Assembly: GCF_900111585.1 (NCBI RefSeq)
Contig: NZ_FOHI01000001.1
Span: forward strand, 186,001-250,000
DNA length: 64,000 nt
Direction: 5' to 3'
Source: Nitrosospira multiformis
GTDB lineage: Bacteria > Pseudomonadota > Gammaproteobacteria > Burkholderiales > Nitrosomonadaceae
The position numbers and the translations under genes were made by a program. Positions 54,068-62,744 of the stretch are shown here, piece after piece (position 1 is the stretch's first letter; every line of letters begins with the position of its first letter). Below the pieces are notes generated by a model. It searched no databases, was not told the DNA's origin, and was given only the letters and a program-made list of their open reading frames with translations.

Positions 54068-54387
54068 ACTCCACTTGGCGAGAGAAGGAACGGACCGTCC
54101 ATTGGGCATCGCCTATATTGACTGACTGATAGATTCCAGATATGGAAATATGAAAGAAAGGTAACCGGAAGACCAAGGTCAGCGCTATTACGTTCCGTTT
54201 CGTGCGCTGCTGATAGTTCTGTTCAGGCGTCTCCTGCAAGACGTAACAATCTGGAATTACCCCATCTTCGACGCGCCGCCCGGCTGGGCACCATCCCCGT
54301 GCGGGATATGATGAGCAGGGGCCCAGTCCAACGCCGTGCGATCTCCGCCTGTTTGTCCACCTGAAACAATTTTTTGAATCACGGACT
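54068..54387. other. Gap, no gene seen
   Basis: Between the convergent VOC gene and the HTH pair. Minus-strand frames overlapping this stretch lack support. Confidence 0.4.
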
Positions 54388-54609
54388 TCAGCCTGTTCTG
54401 AGCTTGACCGAAAAATCCGCGATACCGATTTTGAAGAGCAATTTGGCTGCGGCATCGAGTGTCTTGAATCCGCGCGTTTCGCGTTTGGAGGTCTCAAGGG
54501 GCTGGCCGTCGATCACGACCATGTATCCGGCCGACATCACCGCGTAATGCACCTGTACACGCTTTATCGCATTAGCATTAAGCAGAAGCTTCACTTCGCG
54601 CTCTATCAT
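54388..54609 (-). CDS. Small hypothetical protein, second gene of an HTH operon
   Basis: The 73-aa protein has a strand-helix pattern ([18 protein letters not shown], then [20 protein letters not shown]). Its ATG overlaps the stop of the HTH gene as ATGA, so they are co-translated. I recognise no family; the size is compatible with a toxin, co-regulator or plasmid-type accessory protein. It should share the control of the HTH promoter. Confidence 0.65.
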   Translation of the reverse strand: MIEREVKLLLNANAIKRVQVHYAVMSAGYMVVIDGQPLETSKRETRGFKTLDAAAKLLFKIGIADFSVKLRTG

Positions 54610-54875
54610 GCTTTCTTTCCTTTTGCCAAAGCATCGGTAAGATCCGATGGAGCCTGTGTTTCAAACAGGTCCGGCTGATCGATCGTCACAAGCAAATCGC
54701 CCGGCTTCACCTGCAAAAATCTGCAAAGTTTTTCCAATACGACACGATCGAAACTGTTCACACGGTCGTAGTAGTAGCGATCCAACGTAGCGCGAGCGAT
54801 ACCCGTTCCACGGCACACATCCGCGACCTTGATGCGCTTGGCGCCGAGGATGACAGAAAGTCGACAACTGATCAT
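54606..54875 (-). CDS. Cro/CI-type HTH regulator, likely autoregulated
   Basis: The 89-aa protein is an Xre-type helix-turn-helix of the HTH_26 kind: VADVCRGTGIARATLDRYYY holds the recognition region, followed by LEKLCRFLQVKPGDLL. The N-terminus starts directly with the DNA-binding domain. A perfect inverted repeat lies 6 bp before the start codon and next to a TATAAT box, so it should repress itself and the following gene. It could be the antitoxin of a small toxin-antitoxin pair, though the order (regulator first) is only suggestive. Confidence 0.85.
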   Translation of the reverse strand: MISCRLSVILGAKRIKVADVCRGTGIARATLDRYYYDRVNSFDRVVLEKLCRFLQVKPGDLLVTIDQPDLFETQAPSDLTDALAKGKKA

Positions 54876-54881
54876 TTAGTA

Positions 54882-54920
54882 GTATTATTTGCTCTGAATC
54901 GAGCAAATAATACCATTATA
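54882..54920 (-). promoter_or_regulatory. Promoter and operator of the HTH pair
   Basis: GTATTATTTGCTC at 54882-54894 and GAGCAAATAATAC at 54901-54913 form a perfect 13-bp inverted repeat with a 6-base spacer. On the minus strand TATAAT lies at 54915-54920, just upstream of the repeat, so a bound dimer would block transcription. No good -35 was identified. Confidence 0.8.
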
Positions 54921-55147
54921 GAAGTAAGATGCGCTAACGACTCATTCAAACATCACAATGCTACAGCCACCCATCATGCTGGAGAGGAACCATGGTCAGA
55001 GCTACTACCTGAACTTGATAATCTGGGGTGGCGAGCAGTGCGTGGTTACCCTTCGCTACGCACAGATATTGCAATTTTAGCAGCGGGGATCCCAACAATG
55101 ATCGCGCTCCGCTACGACCCCAACGGCCGACTGCAGGGTTGCAGCCC
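54921..55147. other. Gap, no gene seen
   Basis: Plus-strand frame 55038-55226 has a GTG start but looks like a leftover; not annotated. Confidence 0.35.
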
Positions 55148-55207
55148 ATCAGACATGCGCCACGATCTGCTGGCTGAATCAGACATGCGCCACGATCTGC
55201 TGGCTGA
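55148..55207. repeat. Perfect tandem repeat, two 30-bp units
   Basis: Units 55148-55177 and 55178-55207 are identical (ATCAGACATGCGCCACGATC then TGCTGGCTGA). Since 30 is a multiple of 3, the repeat keeps the frame of a short open frame on the plus strand, but no gene is established there. Confidence 0.9.
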
Positions 55208-55282
55208 ACCAGGAAGCGCGGTTTAGCCGTGGCAATAAAAAACAACTAACCAGAATCTACAACCCTTGGAGTGAGGTACATC

Positions 55283-55678
55283 GTGAAATTCGTCACCCTT
55301 GCCCTACTTGCCGTATTCATTTCCCCCCTAGCCCAGGCTGATCCACCAGCCCTCAGAGACAGGCAAACCGGAAAATATCTAGGTAATCTCAGCGCGAATC
55401 CCTACGATTCCAATTCGGTCAATAATCCCTTCGGGCGCTACGGAAGTCCATACAGTGCGGATTCCATCAACAATCCCTACGGGCAATACGGCAGTCGCTA
55501 CAGCAACGACAGCCCCAACAACCCCTATGCGACCAATGGCCGGGAATATATGGGAGTGGTGGAGACGACCGCGGCTATTAGCGATGGAAAATGCTACTCT
55601 GCCTGGACAAGACAAGTTATCAATAGAACTGGATTTAATATGTTCTGGGAATCGTGGGAGATACTCCCATCCGGATAA
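55283..55678 (+). CDS. Small secreted protein with Asn-Asn-Pro-Tyr repeats
   Basis: I start at the GTG at 55283, with a GGAG/GAGGT site upstream; another GTG lies at 55271. A signal peptide of about 20 residues ends SPLAQA. The mature part has four degenerate repeats of about 16 residues (NPYDSNSVNNPFGRYG, SPYSADSINNPYGQYG, SRYSNDSPNNPYATNG). A short C-terminus with Cys and Trp follows. Repeat proteins of this kind are common in bacteria, and the function is unknown. Confidence 0.75.
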   Translation: MKFVTLALLAVFISPLAQADPPALRDRQTGKYLGNLSANPYDSNSVNNPFGRYGSPYSADSINNPYGQYGSRYSNDSPNNPYATNGREYMGVVETTAAISDGKCYSAWTRQVINRTGFNMFWESWEILPSG

Positions 55679-55805
55679 GCCTACATGCCAACGCCATCAC
55701 GCTACTAATTGCCGATGTGTTTTGGGTGATTGTGACTACGAGTTTTTTCCATACGCATCATGGCGACTTGGCGGAACGGTGTCCTTGACAGGATTTGTTC
55801 CGAGC

Positions 55806-55839
55806 CCGTTCGCACCTTCGACAAACTCAGGGCAAACGG
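55806..55839. repeat. Dispersed REP-like palindromic element
   Basis: CCGTTCGCACCTTCGACAAA followed by CTCAGGGCAAACGG. This wording, with CCGTTCGC/GCAAACGG arms and the TTCGACAA-CTCAGGGC core, is a well-known dispersed repeat in many proteobacteria. Confidence 0.75.
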
Positions 55840-55912
55840 AGACGAAAGGGGCTCAAGGCAAACGGGATGGTTCGATCAAGAACGATTATCCTCTTCATCA
55901 TTGATCGTCCGT

Positions 55913-56152
55913 CTATGCCAGATCGCCGTTCCTGTACACTTCCCTGATCCGGTGAAGGGGGACTTCGCGAGTACGTCCTTCCTGATCGTTAAAATGGAAA
56001 AAGAAATGATCATTGGGTGTGAGTTGCATCTGCTGTAGCGGAACCTGGATAATTTCCCCGGTCTTGCGATCGTAGTATCCGATCACGAAATTACCTTTTC
56101 CGAATGACTCATCCCAGCGAATCTGGCTGAGCAGGTCTTGTATGAGAGTCAT
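55913..56152 (-). CDS. MJ1316-domain (DUF504) protein, RNA-end recognition
   Basis: The 79-aa protein is a single MJ1316 domain: LLSQIRWDESFGKGNFVIGY, YYDRKTGEIIQVPLQQM, and a closing VPLHRIREVYRNGDL. This domain has been proposed to recognise 2',3'-cyclic phosphate or related RNA ends and is associated with RNA repair genes. It is divergent from rtcA, with about 145 bp between the two starts, which supports a shared role in RNA 3'-end processing. ATG start. Confidence 0.88.
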   Translation of the reverse strand: MTLIQDLLSQIRWDESFGKGNFVIGYYDRKTGEIIQVPLQQMQLTPNDHFFFHFNDQEGRTREVPLHRIREVYRNGDLA

Positions 56153-56296
56153 GAAGCTTCCTTTTCAGGCAGATGGCCAACTGCGTCAGCTTCCCGAAAG
56201 AATTGTGTTCATTCCGGTCATGCGACTCTTGATGCTACATTGAATTGTAGGTCGAAAAACCTATTGTTCCCGGCTCTATCAACCAAAGAGGTCAGA

Positions 56297-57358
56297 ATGC
56301 GGGAAATCGATGGTTCCTATGGAGAAGGAGGCGGCCAGTTGCTCCGCACGTCGGTTGCGCTTGCGGCGATAACGGGACAATCGGTTCATGTGTACAACAT
56401 TCGTGCAAAACGTTCCAACCCTGGTCTTGCGCCTCAACATCTGACCGCCGTAAAGGCGGTGGCAGCGCTTTGCAGGGCGCAGACGGAAGGGGTGGAAGTC
56501 AAATCGCAGGAAGTCATTTTTCGCCCTGGCCCGTTGCGCGGGGGGGAATATGATTTTCCGGTAGGCACGGCAGGCAGTGTTACCCTGGTGCTCCAGGCAG
56601 CGCTTCCGGTTGCTATGGCATGCGGAGAAAAGGTGCGGATGAACATTTCCGGTGGTACCGATGTTCGCGCTGCGCCACCCCTGGATTACTTCCGCTACGT
56701 ATTGCTGCCGCTGGTTTATAGCATGGGTGCCAGGGCGAAGATCGAAGTGTTGCTGCGGGGGTATTATCCCCGCGGCGGAGGAAAGGTGGTGGTGGACGTA
56801 GAACCATGCCTGCCTCTGCGTCCGCTGGTCCTGAACACATCGGAAGGGCTGGAGGGTATAACCGGTTTTGTACACATTTCAAACCTGCCCAGGCACATCG
56901 TCCACCGTATGGCTAATGCAGCACTGGCGGAACTTTCGACTTTCCCCACGCCAGCCATTGGTCTGGAGGTATTCGGGAAGGATGAAGCAATAGGTGAGGG
57001 CGGAGCAGTGCTTCTGACCGCGCATAAGGAGCATAGCCGTCTGGGGGCGTCTGCCGTGGCAGAAAGAGGCGTGCCAGCCGAACGCCTCGGTGCTGAGGCG
57101 GGGCGGTGCTTGCGCGAGGAAATCCTGTCCGGCGCAACGCTGGATATTCATGCGGCAGACCAGGTATTGATCTACCTCGGTCTGGCGAGCGGCGTGTCCT
57201 GCTTTCTCACGAGAGAACTCTCCTCCCACGCCGCAACCACCATTTGGCTGCTGGAACAGTTTCTGCCGGTACGCTTCCAGGTCACACAGGAAGCGCATTT
57301 GATTTGCGTCCGCGCTAAGCCGGAATTTAATAACATGTCAAGCTTTTTGTGGCGATAA
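56297..57358 (+). CDS. rtcA: RNA 3'-terminal phosphate cyclase RtcA
   Basis: RtcA uses ATP to convert an RNA 3'-phosphate into a 2',3'-cyclic phosphate. The 353-aa protein matches the family length. It has EIDGSYGEGGGQLLRTSVAL at the N-terminus, LRGYYPRGGGKVVV near 148-160, and the C-terminal LSSHAATTIWLLEQFLPVRF with His311, at the place of the catalytic, AMP-carrying His of E. coli RtcA. The ATG at 56297 follows AGAGGT; the frame is open 160 bp upstream. It is divergent from the MJ1316-domain gene; no rtcB lies in the window. Confidence 0.96.
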   Translation: MREIDGSYGEGGGQLLRTSVALAAITGQSVHVYNIRAKRSNPGLAPQHLTAVKAVAALCRAQTEGVEVKSQEVIFRPGPLRGGEYDFPVGTAGSVTLVLQAALPVAMACGEKVRMNISGGTDVRAAPPLDYFRYVLLPLVYSMGARAKIEVLLRGYYPRGGGKVVVDVEPCLPLRPLVLNTSEGLEGITGFVHISNLPRHIVHRMANAALAELSTFPTPAIGLEVFGKDEAIGEGGAVLLTAHKEHSRLGASAVAERGVPAERLGAEAGRCLREEILSGATLDIHAADQVLIYLGLASGVSCFLTRELSSHAATTIWLLEQFLPVRFQVTQEAHLICVRAKPEFNNMSSFLWR

Positions 57359-57504
57359 GAGGATTTACCGGGCGGAGCCCGCCCTGCTACTGTTATTCGA
57401 GCCGTGCCTGCTTGGTTCCCTTGCCCTAAGCCTCCAAGCTAGATGGGCTCGACTTCAACGCCGGCTCCGGTAGAAGTCTGAGGACAGAACTGAGGATCTG
57501 ATGC

Positions 57505-57939
57505 ATGCGACATTCTACATCTGGCTTGTTGATGTTCATGCTTTACGTGTTGGCCGGGTCGGCGCTTGGCTCTTCTGGCATTTTTGATGAAAACACCTAT
57601 ATTGAAAACACCAGCTCATCGAGCGGCCAGCTTTTAGCTTGGAACAATACAATGTGCGGGGGAAAAATGGCGGAGCAGCGTGAAACTTATAAAGGTCGGG
57701 AGATTGTTGTTCGAACAGGGGAAGACGCACCAGCAGAAGGCGCCGCGGGATTGGAGGCCGCGGGAGCGGGAAGGGCAGCAGGTGGAGAGGCAGTAGACGT
57801 GAGGATTGATGGAAAGAACGTTTTCGTTATAAGGAATTCATCCGGCTCGTATATCGCATCCGGCTTCGCTTTCGATCCGCAACCTTCGCCTATGGACTTG
57901 GCGCGGAAAATTATCGATTACCGTGAAGCGGGGAGATAA
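57505..57939 (+). CDS. MelC1-like tyrosinase cofactor (copper chaperone)
   Basis: The 144-aa protein has a hydrophobic signal peptide (about 6-24, no twin-arginine motif). The mature part has ETYKGREIVV, an Ala/Gly-rich linker, then VDVRIDGKNVFVIRNSSGSY, and PSPMDLARKIIDY at the end. This is the pattern of Streptomyces MelC1, which delivers copper to its tyrosinase and helps to export it. The tyrosinase gene begins 2 bp after its stop, which makes the call much stronger. In MelC1 the typical core is IDGRELHVMRN with a P-LARAAVD end. Confidence 0.75.
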   Translation: MRHSTSGLLMFMLYVLAGSALGSSGIFDENTYIENTSSSSGQLLAWNNTMCGGKMAEQRETYKGREIVVRTGEDAPAEGAAGLEAAGAGRAAGGEAVDVRIDGKNVFVIRNSSGSYIASGFAFDPQPSPMDLARKIIDYREAGR

Positions 57940-57941
57940 AA

Positions 57942-59429
57942 ATGGGAACCCGAAAGAATCAATCCACGTTGACAGCCGCGGAGAAGGCAGCCTTTGTTGC
58001 GGCGGTAAAAGCACTCAAGGCAAATGGCGCCTATGATATATTCGTGGCCCAGCACCGTACCGCCTTTCTTGCCGGTGTGAACGATCCGGCACATGGCGGC
58101 CCTGCCTTTCTGCCTTGGCACAGGGAGTATCTCCGCCGGTTCGAGCGTGCCCTTCAGCAGATCGATCCCAGTGTTTCCATCCCGTATTGGGACTGGACAG
58201 TTGATCGCACGACGAACGCCTCCATCTGGAATGCGAATTTCATGGGTGGAAATGGAACGGGCCCTGGCGGACGTGTGATGACGGGTCCGTTCGCCTTTTC
58301 TACAGGAGAGTGGACGCTTACTGTTCTAGACCCCGGTGACACAGATAATTTTCTCACCCGTGCCTTCGGCGCCATGGGGGCGCTGCCCACCCAACAGGGG
58401 GTGAATACCGCCATCAATATCGTGCCCTATGATTCAGCGCCCTGGAATCGTAACAGCAGCATGAACACGAGTTTTCGAAACCATCTCGAGGGGATTATCC
58501 ACAATCCCGGCCATATGTGGGTAGGCGGCTCGATGATGGCAATGTCATCCCCCAACGATCCGGTGTTCTGGCTGCATCATTGCAATATCGATCGGTTGTG
58601 GGCAGTATGGCAGCGGGAAAATCCTGGGCAGAATTATCGTCCACCGAGCGGCACGGCGGGCGTGGTGAACGGCCACGGACTGGATGACCCGATGCCGCCA
58701 TGGAACAATGAAGCTTCGCCACCTACGCCCCGGGATGTTCTCGATCATCATGCGCTTGGCTACACCTACGATGACGAGGAAGAAGAACCTCCGCAGATCG
58801 TACCGCTGACCGTTGATGCGGCTCCGTTTGCCGCTTCCATAGGCCAGGCGGGAGAAGTGGACGCATACAGCTTCGTTGCCCCAAGCCAGGGGAATTATGT
58901 CATCGAAACCGAGGGTTCCACCGATGTGGTGGCAGCCCTGTATGGTCCGAATGATGCCAACGCACTCATTATCGAGGATGACGACAGCGGCGCCGGGCAG
59001 AATTCGCGCATTGCACGAGACCTGGGGCCGGAAACATATTATGTTCGCATAAGGCACTATAGCGGCTCATCCACTGGAAGCTACCGTATTTCAGTGCGAG
59101 GGTCAGGAGGGCCCCAGCCGGGTATTCAGACTATTGAGATAAATGGCCCGGCACTGCAGGGCACACTCTCCGCCAACGAGAGGGACCTGTACACCTTTAC
59201 TGTCAGCACGTCCGGCTCATATACGATAGAAACCGCGGGTAGCACTGATTGCTTCCTCACGTTATTCGGTCCCGACAGTCAGACCACCGTCATTGCCCAG
59301 GATGACGACAGCGGTCCGGGAACCAATTCGCGGATCGTGCAAAACTTGGGGGCCGGTGTCTATTATGCTCAGGTCAGGCATTACAGCCCGACCGGTACAG
59401 GGGCGTATAGCGTTTCCGTCAGAACATGA
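57942..59429 (+). CDS. Tyrosinase with two C-terminal PPC domains
   Basis: The 495-aa copper enzyme oxidises phenols to quinones. The type-3 copper site is complete: CuA His38, His51 and His60 (AQHRTAFL, PWHREYLRRFE), and CuB His187, His191 and His213 (IIHNPGHMW, FWLHHCNIDRLW). The spacing is like Streptomyces MelC2. From about 285 two pre-peptidase-type (PPC) beta domains follow (DAAPFAASIGQAGEVDAYSF, then LQGTLSANERDLYTF). It has no own signal peptide, in keeping with export on a MelC1-like partner. It starts 2 bp after the partner gene. Confidence 0.95.
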   Translation: MGTRKNQSTLTAAEKAAFVAAVKALKANGAYDIFVAQHRTAFLAGVNDPAHGGPAFLPWHREYLRRFERALQQIDPSVSIPYWDWTVDRTTNASIWNANFMGGNGTGPGGRVMTGPFAFSTGEWTLTVLDPGDTDNFLTRAFGAMGALPTQQGVNTAINIVPYDSAPWNRNSSMNTSFRNHLEGIIHNPGHMWVGGSMMAMSSPNDPVFWLHHCNIDRLWAVWQRENPGQNYRPPSGTAGVVNGHGLDDPMPPWNNEASPPTPRDVLDHHALGYTYDDEEEEPPQIVPLTVDAAPFAASIGQAGEVDAYSFVAPSQGNYVIETEGSTDVVAALYGPNDANALIIEDDDSGAGQNSRIARDLGPETYYVRIRHYSGSSTGSYRISVRGSGGPQPGIQTIEINGPALQGTLSANERDLYTFTVSTSGSYTIETAGSTDCFLTLFGPDSQTTVIAQDDDSGPGTNSRIVQNLGAGVYYAQVRHYSPTGTGAYSVSVRT

Positions 59430-59476
59430 CAGGAAATGCGGCCGGGATTCTTTTGATTTCCTGACGGCGGCCTCGG

Positions 59477-59776
59477 GTGAAAAGTGTTCTGGCGCTCATC
59501 GTTTTTCTTCTTGCCGGCTGCAGCTCGATAATCGCACCCAAACCCCGCGGAAACGGTGACAGTCCAGGCGTTTATACCATCACAAATTTATATGATGGCA
59601 GCCAGGCATCAAAAGAGCGACTTGCGGGATGGATGGATACCGAGGCGCAGAAGGTATGCCATTCCCCCTATTCACTGATTTCGGAAGAGTCGGTTCCGAC
59701 CATCAACCGCCTGGGCGAAGCGACGTTTTCACGCCTTGTCTGGAAAATCAGGTGCCGGGGACAGACGAGCGAATAA
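59477..59776 (+). CDS. Predicted lipoprotein, 99 aa
   Basis: GTG start at 59477. The signal peptide ends in the lipobox LAGCS (Cys15). The mature part is small, with an invariant-looking WKIRCRG end and two Cys. No family recognised. It lies 47 bp after the tyrosinase on the same strand and may belong to that transcript. Confidence 0.7.
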   Translation: MKSVLALIVFLLAGCSSIIAPKPRGNGDSPGVYTITNLYDGSQASKERLAGWMDTEAQKVCHSPYSLISEESVPTINRLGEATFSRLVWKIRCRGQTSE

Positions 59777-59944
59777 GGTTGAAATTGTTTTCAGGGGCTG
59801 TCTTCTCGTGCCTGATTTGAGGCAGTCCGATTTATTTCAGGATATTCAAAGCACCTGTCAGCAGCCTTCATCCGTTTTCTGAACCGTTTACAAAATTGCT
59901 TCCCGCCCAGTCAGGGGGCATTCCGCCTGCCCCTATGCTGTCTG

Positions 59945-61582
59945 ATGTATGATGCCATGCTTCGCCTTACCCACACAGCGATGCCAGGCAAACTCCAGAA
60001 AACTCTCCCGATAAAAAACCTCCCGCTGATACATCAAATACTGCCCGTATTTGTGCTGACTGCTTTCGCTGTGCTTGCGCCCTTTCTGTGGCAGGGGCAC
60101 AAGGGATTCAATCTGTGGGATGAAGGTTACCTATGGTACGGGGCTCAGCGGGTATTGCTGGGGGAGGTGCCTCTGCGCGATTTCATGTCCTACGATCCTG
60201 GCCGTTATTACTGGTCGGCAGCTCTGATGAGCTTGTGGGGCGACAATGGCATTATGGCTTTGCGTGGCGCGGTGGCGGTGTTCCAGACGATAGGCTTGTT
60301 CACCGGTCTGCTGCTGATTGCACAAAAAAGCCCCCTGCACTTCAAGTTTCCGGGTTTTCTCTACCTGTTGCTTTCGGCCCTCACTCTCATGGTGTGGATG
60401 TATCCGCGCCATAAGCTGTTCGATATTTCCCTGTCCATTCTTCTCGTTGGCGTCTTGAGTTTTCTGGTTCAACATCCGGCGAGACTACGCTACTTCGTAT
60501 GCGGTCTGTGCATCGGTCTGGTGGCTGTTTTTGGCCGCAATCACGGTGTGTATGGAGCGGTGGGCAGCGCCGGAGTGATGGTTTGGTTAGCGATCAAACC
60601 TGGTGGGCCAAGGGATCAGCCGGGGTTCGTGGAGGGATTATTGCTCTGGGCAGCAGGAGTGGCGGCTGGCTTCACGCCGCTGCTTGCGATGGTGCTGCTT
60701 GTGCCTGGTTTCGCTGGCGCATTCTGGGAAAGCATCCGCTTTTTGTTTGAAGTGAAGGCGACCAATCTTCCTCTGCCCGTTCCGTGGCCATGGAAAGTAT
60801 CCTTCGATTCGATATCGAGCGAGGAAGCAATTCGCGGCGTGTTGGTCGGCGTATTCTTCATCGGAATACTGATCTTCAGCCTGGTCGGAATTGCATGGAT
60901 CCTTTTCCAAAAATTTCATAACAAAGCTGTTTCGCCCGTGCTGGTTGCGTCGGTGTTCCTCGGGTTGCCCTATACGCATTATGCATATTCCCGCGCCGAT
61001 GTCGGGCATCTTGCCCAGAGCATCTTTCCGTTATTGATCGGCTGCCTCGTACTGCTGGTCGCGCAGCCTGCGAAAATCAAATGGCCTTTCGCAGTGGCGT
61101 TATGCACCATGAGTTTGTGGGCAATGCATGCTTTTCATCCGGGTTGGCAATGTCATGCCAGCGGCCAATGCAAGGCCATTGAAATTTCGGGTAACCAACT
61201 CATGGTTTCGCCGGAGGTGGAAAGCGATGTTCGTCTGCTTAGGAAACTGGCCAAGGAATATGCGCCAGATGGCGGAAGCTTCGTCGTGACTCCATTCTGG
61301 CCGGGCGCCTATCCACTGCTGAATACCAAGTCTCCGATGTGGGGGATATATGCTCTTTTTCCCCGAAATGAGGATTTTCAGCAAGAGGAAATCAAGCGCA
61401 TTGCAGCGGCCAGCCCGGGCTTTGTTCTGATATACGATCTGCCCCTCGATGGACGGGAGGAATTACGCTTTCGTAATACCCATCCTCTTATTTACCGCTA
61501 CATCATCGAACACTTTGACCGAGTGTTTGATTCACCCAATCCTGTCTACCGGATCTACACGAGCAGAAAGCCGCCAGAGTAG
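59945..61582 (+). CDS. Multi-spanning membrane protein, GT-C glycosyltransferase-like
   Basis: The 545-aa protein has about ten membrane helices, starting near 30-48. The first outer loop has DEGYLWYGAQRVLLGE, the acidic motif of polyprenyl-phosphate-dependent (PMT/ArnT-like) transferases. A soluble C-terminal part from about 400 onward follows. I infer transfer of a sugar from a lipid carrier at the outer face of the inner membrane, with acceptor unknown. It has no clear operon partner, but a second glycosyltransferase gene lies 1.1 kb away. Confidence 0.8.
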   Translation: MYDAMLRLTHTAMPGKLQKTLPIKNLPLIHQILPVFVLTAFAVLAPFLWQGHKGFNLWDEGYLWYGAQRVLLGEVPLRDFMSYDPGRYYWSAALMSLWGDNGIMALRGAVAVFQTIGLFTGLLLIAQKSPLHFKFPGFLYLLLSALTLMVWMYPRHKLFDISLSILLVGVLSFLVQHPARLRYFVCGLCIGLVAVFGRNHGVYGAVGSAGVMVWLAIKPGGPRDQPGFVEGLLLWAAGVAAGFTPLLAMVLLVPGFAGAFWESIRFLFEVKATNLPLPVPWPWKVSFDSISSEEAIRGVLVGVFFIGILIFSLVGIAWILFQKFHNKAVSPVLVASVFLGLPYTHYAYSRADVGHLAQSIFPLLIGCLVLLVAQPAKIKWPFAVALCTMSLWAMHAFHPGWQCHASGQCKAIEISGNQLMVSPEVESDVRLLRKLAKEYAPDGGSFVVTPFWPGAYPLLNTKSPMWGIYALFPRNEDFQQEEIKRIAAASPGFVLIYDLPLDGREELRFRNTHPLIYRYIIEHFDRVFDSPNPVYRIYTSRKPPE

Positions 61583-61787
61583 TGGGCAGTCGAGTCCAAG
61601 CCTGTCTCTCCCGATCTGTGCAATGGCGTACATACCAATTGAATCGTTTCACCTATTGTAATTCATGGTGTTATTTCGGCTCTATGGATGAATTCCCGCT
61701 TTCCGGCTCGCATTTCTGCCTTAACGCCTACCTGAACAGGAGCGCAGAGGACAGAAAGGGAAGGAAGGGGGAAGAGAGGAGGACAGC

Positions 61788-62744
61788 ATGAATATCAAGG
61801 AGGTAGAGGCTCTCGTCAAAACTTCTTTTTCGTCCTGGCTGGACGATTATGCTCCCAGCATGGGTGCGGCACTGGCCTACTACACCATGTTTTCGATCGC
61901 TCCGCTTTTACTGATCGTCATTTCGACGGCAGGACTTGTCTTTGGCGAAGAAGCAGTGCGTGGGGAAATCTTCGGACAGTTGCGCGACTTGATGGGGGAT
62001 CAGGGGGCGGCCGCGGTGGAAGGCTTGCTGGCAAGTGTCAGCGAGCCGGAAAAGGGCGCGGCAGGCGCCGTGGTCGGAACAGTTTTACTCCTGATTGGTG
62101 CAACCACTGTATTTGGCGAGCTGCAGAACGCATTCGACCGTATCTGGCGCGCACCCGGAAAAGACAAGAACGGCGGGATATGGGAACTCATCAGAACCAG
62201 ATTGCTATCGTTTGGAATAATACTGGGAATAGGCTTTCTAATGATGGTATCCCTTGTTTTCAATGCCGCTGTGTCCGCATTGGGAAAGTGGTGGGGCGGA
62301 TTTTTCTCGGGGCTTGAAATTCTGGTAACGAGCCTGAATTTCATATTCAGCTTTGTTTTTACCACCGCTGTTTTCGCGATGCTTTATAAATTTATGCCCA
62401 AAGTGAAAATTCAGTGGAGGGACGTGTGGGCCGGAGCAGTTGTTACCGCGCTGCTTTTTACCATTGGTAAAACTCTGATCGGTCTTTACATTGGAAAAAG
62501 CGCGATCAGCTCCGGATTCGGTGCAGCAGGATCGCTGGTTGTCGTGTTGGTATGGGTTTACTACTCAGCCCAGATTTTTTTACTCGGCGCTGAGTTTACC
62601 TGGGTATATTCTCATGCTCGTGGATCGCGAAAAAACCAGGAGATTCCACCCAAAACCCCCTCTGCTATCCCGTCAGCGGCAGGCAAGGTTGGAGCAATGG
62701 AAGACTCTCTCCCGAAGAACCCTCAGGAACGCGCTTTTCGATAG
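61788..62744 (+). CDS. YihY/BrkB-family inner-membrane protein
   Basis: The 318-aa protein has the YihY/BrkB pattern: SMGAALAYYTMFSIAPLLLI at the start of the first helix pair, then about five further helices, including GSLVVVLVWVYYSAQIFLLG near 240-265 and AEFTWVYSHARGS as the C-terminal signature. The family is once named as ribonuclease BN by error, and its role is unknown. ATG with GGAGGACAGC upstream. Its end overlaps the convergent glycosyltransferase gene by about 22 bp. Confidence 0.93.
   Translation: MNIKEVEALVKTSFSSWLDDYAPSMGAALAYYTMFSIAPLLLIVISTAGLVFGEEAVRGEIFGQLRDLMGDQGAAAVEGLLASVSEPEKGAAGAVVGTVLLLIGATTVFGELQNAFDRIWRAPGKDKNGGIWELIRTRLLSFGIILGIGFLMMVSLVFNAAVSALGKWWGGFFSGLEILVTSLNFIFSFVFTTAVFAMLYKFMPKVKIQWRDVWAGAVVTALLFTIGKTLIGLYIGKSAISSGFGAAGSLVVVLVWVYYSAQIFLLGAEFTWVYSHARGSRKNQEIPPKTPSAIPSAAGKVGAMEDSLPKNPQERAFR

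Noticed and set aside
54961-55245. Minus-strand frame over the tandem repeat
   Set aside because: Repeated residues come only from the 30-bp duplication; no start signal or family.
56279-56875. Minus-strand 198-aa frame opposite rtcA
   Set aside because: rtcA has full family motifs on the other strand.
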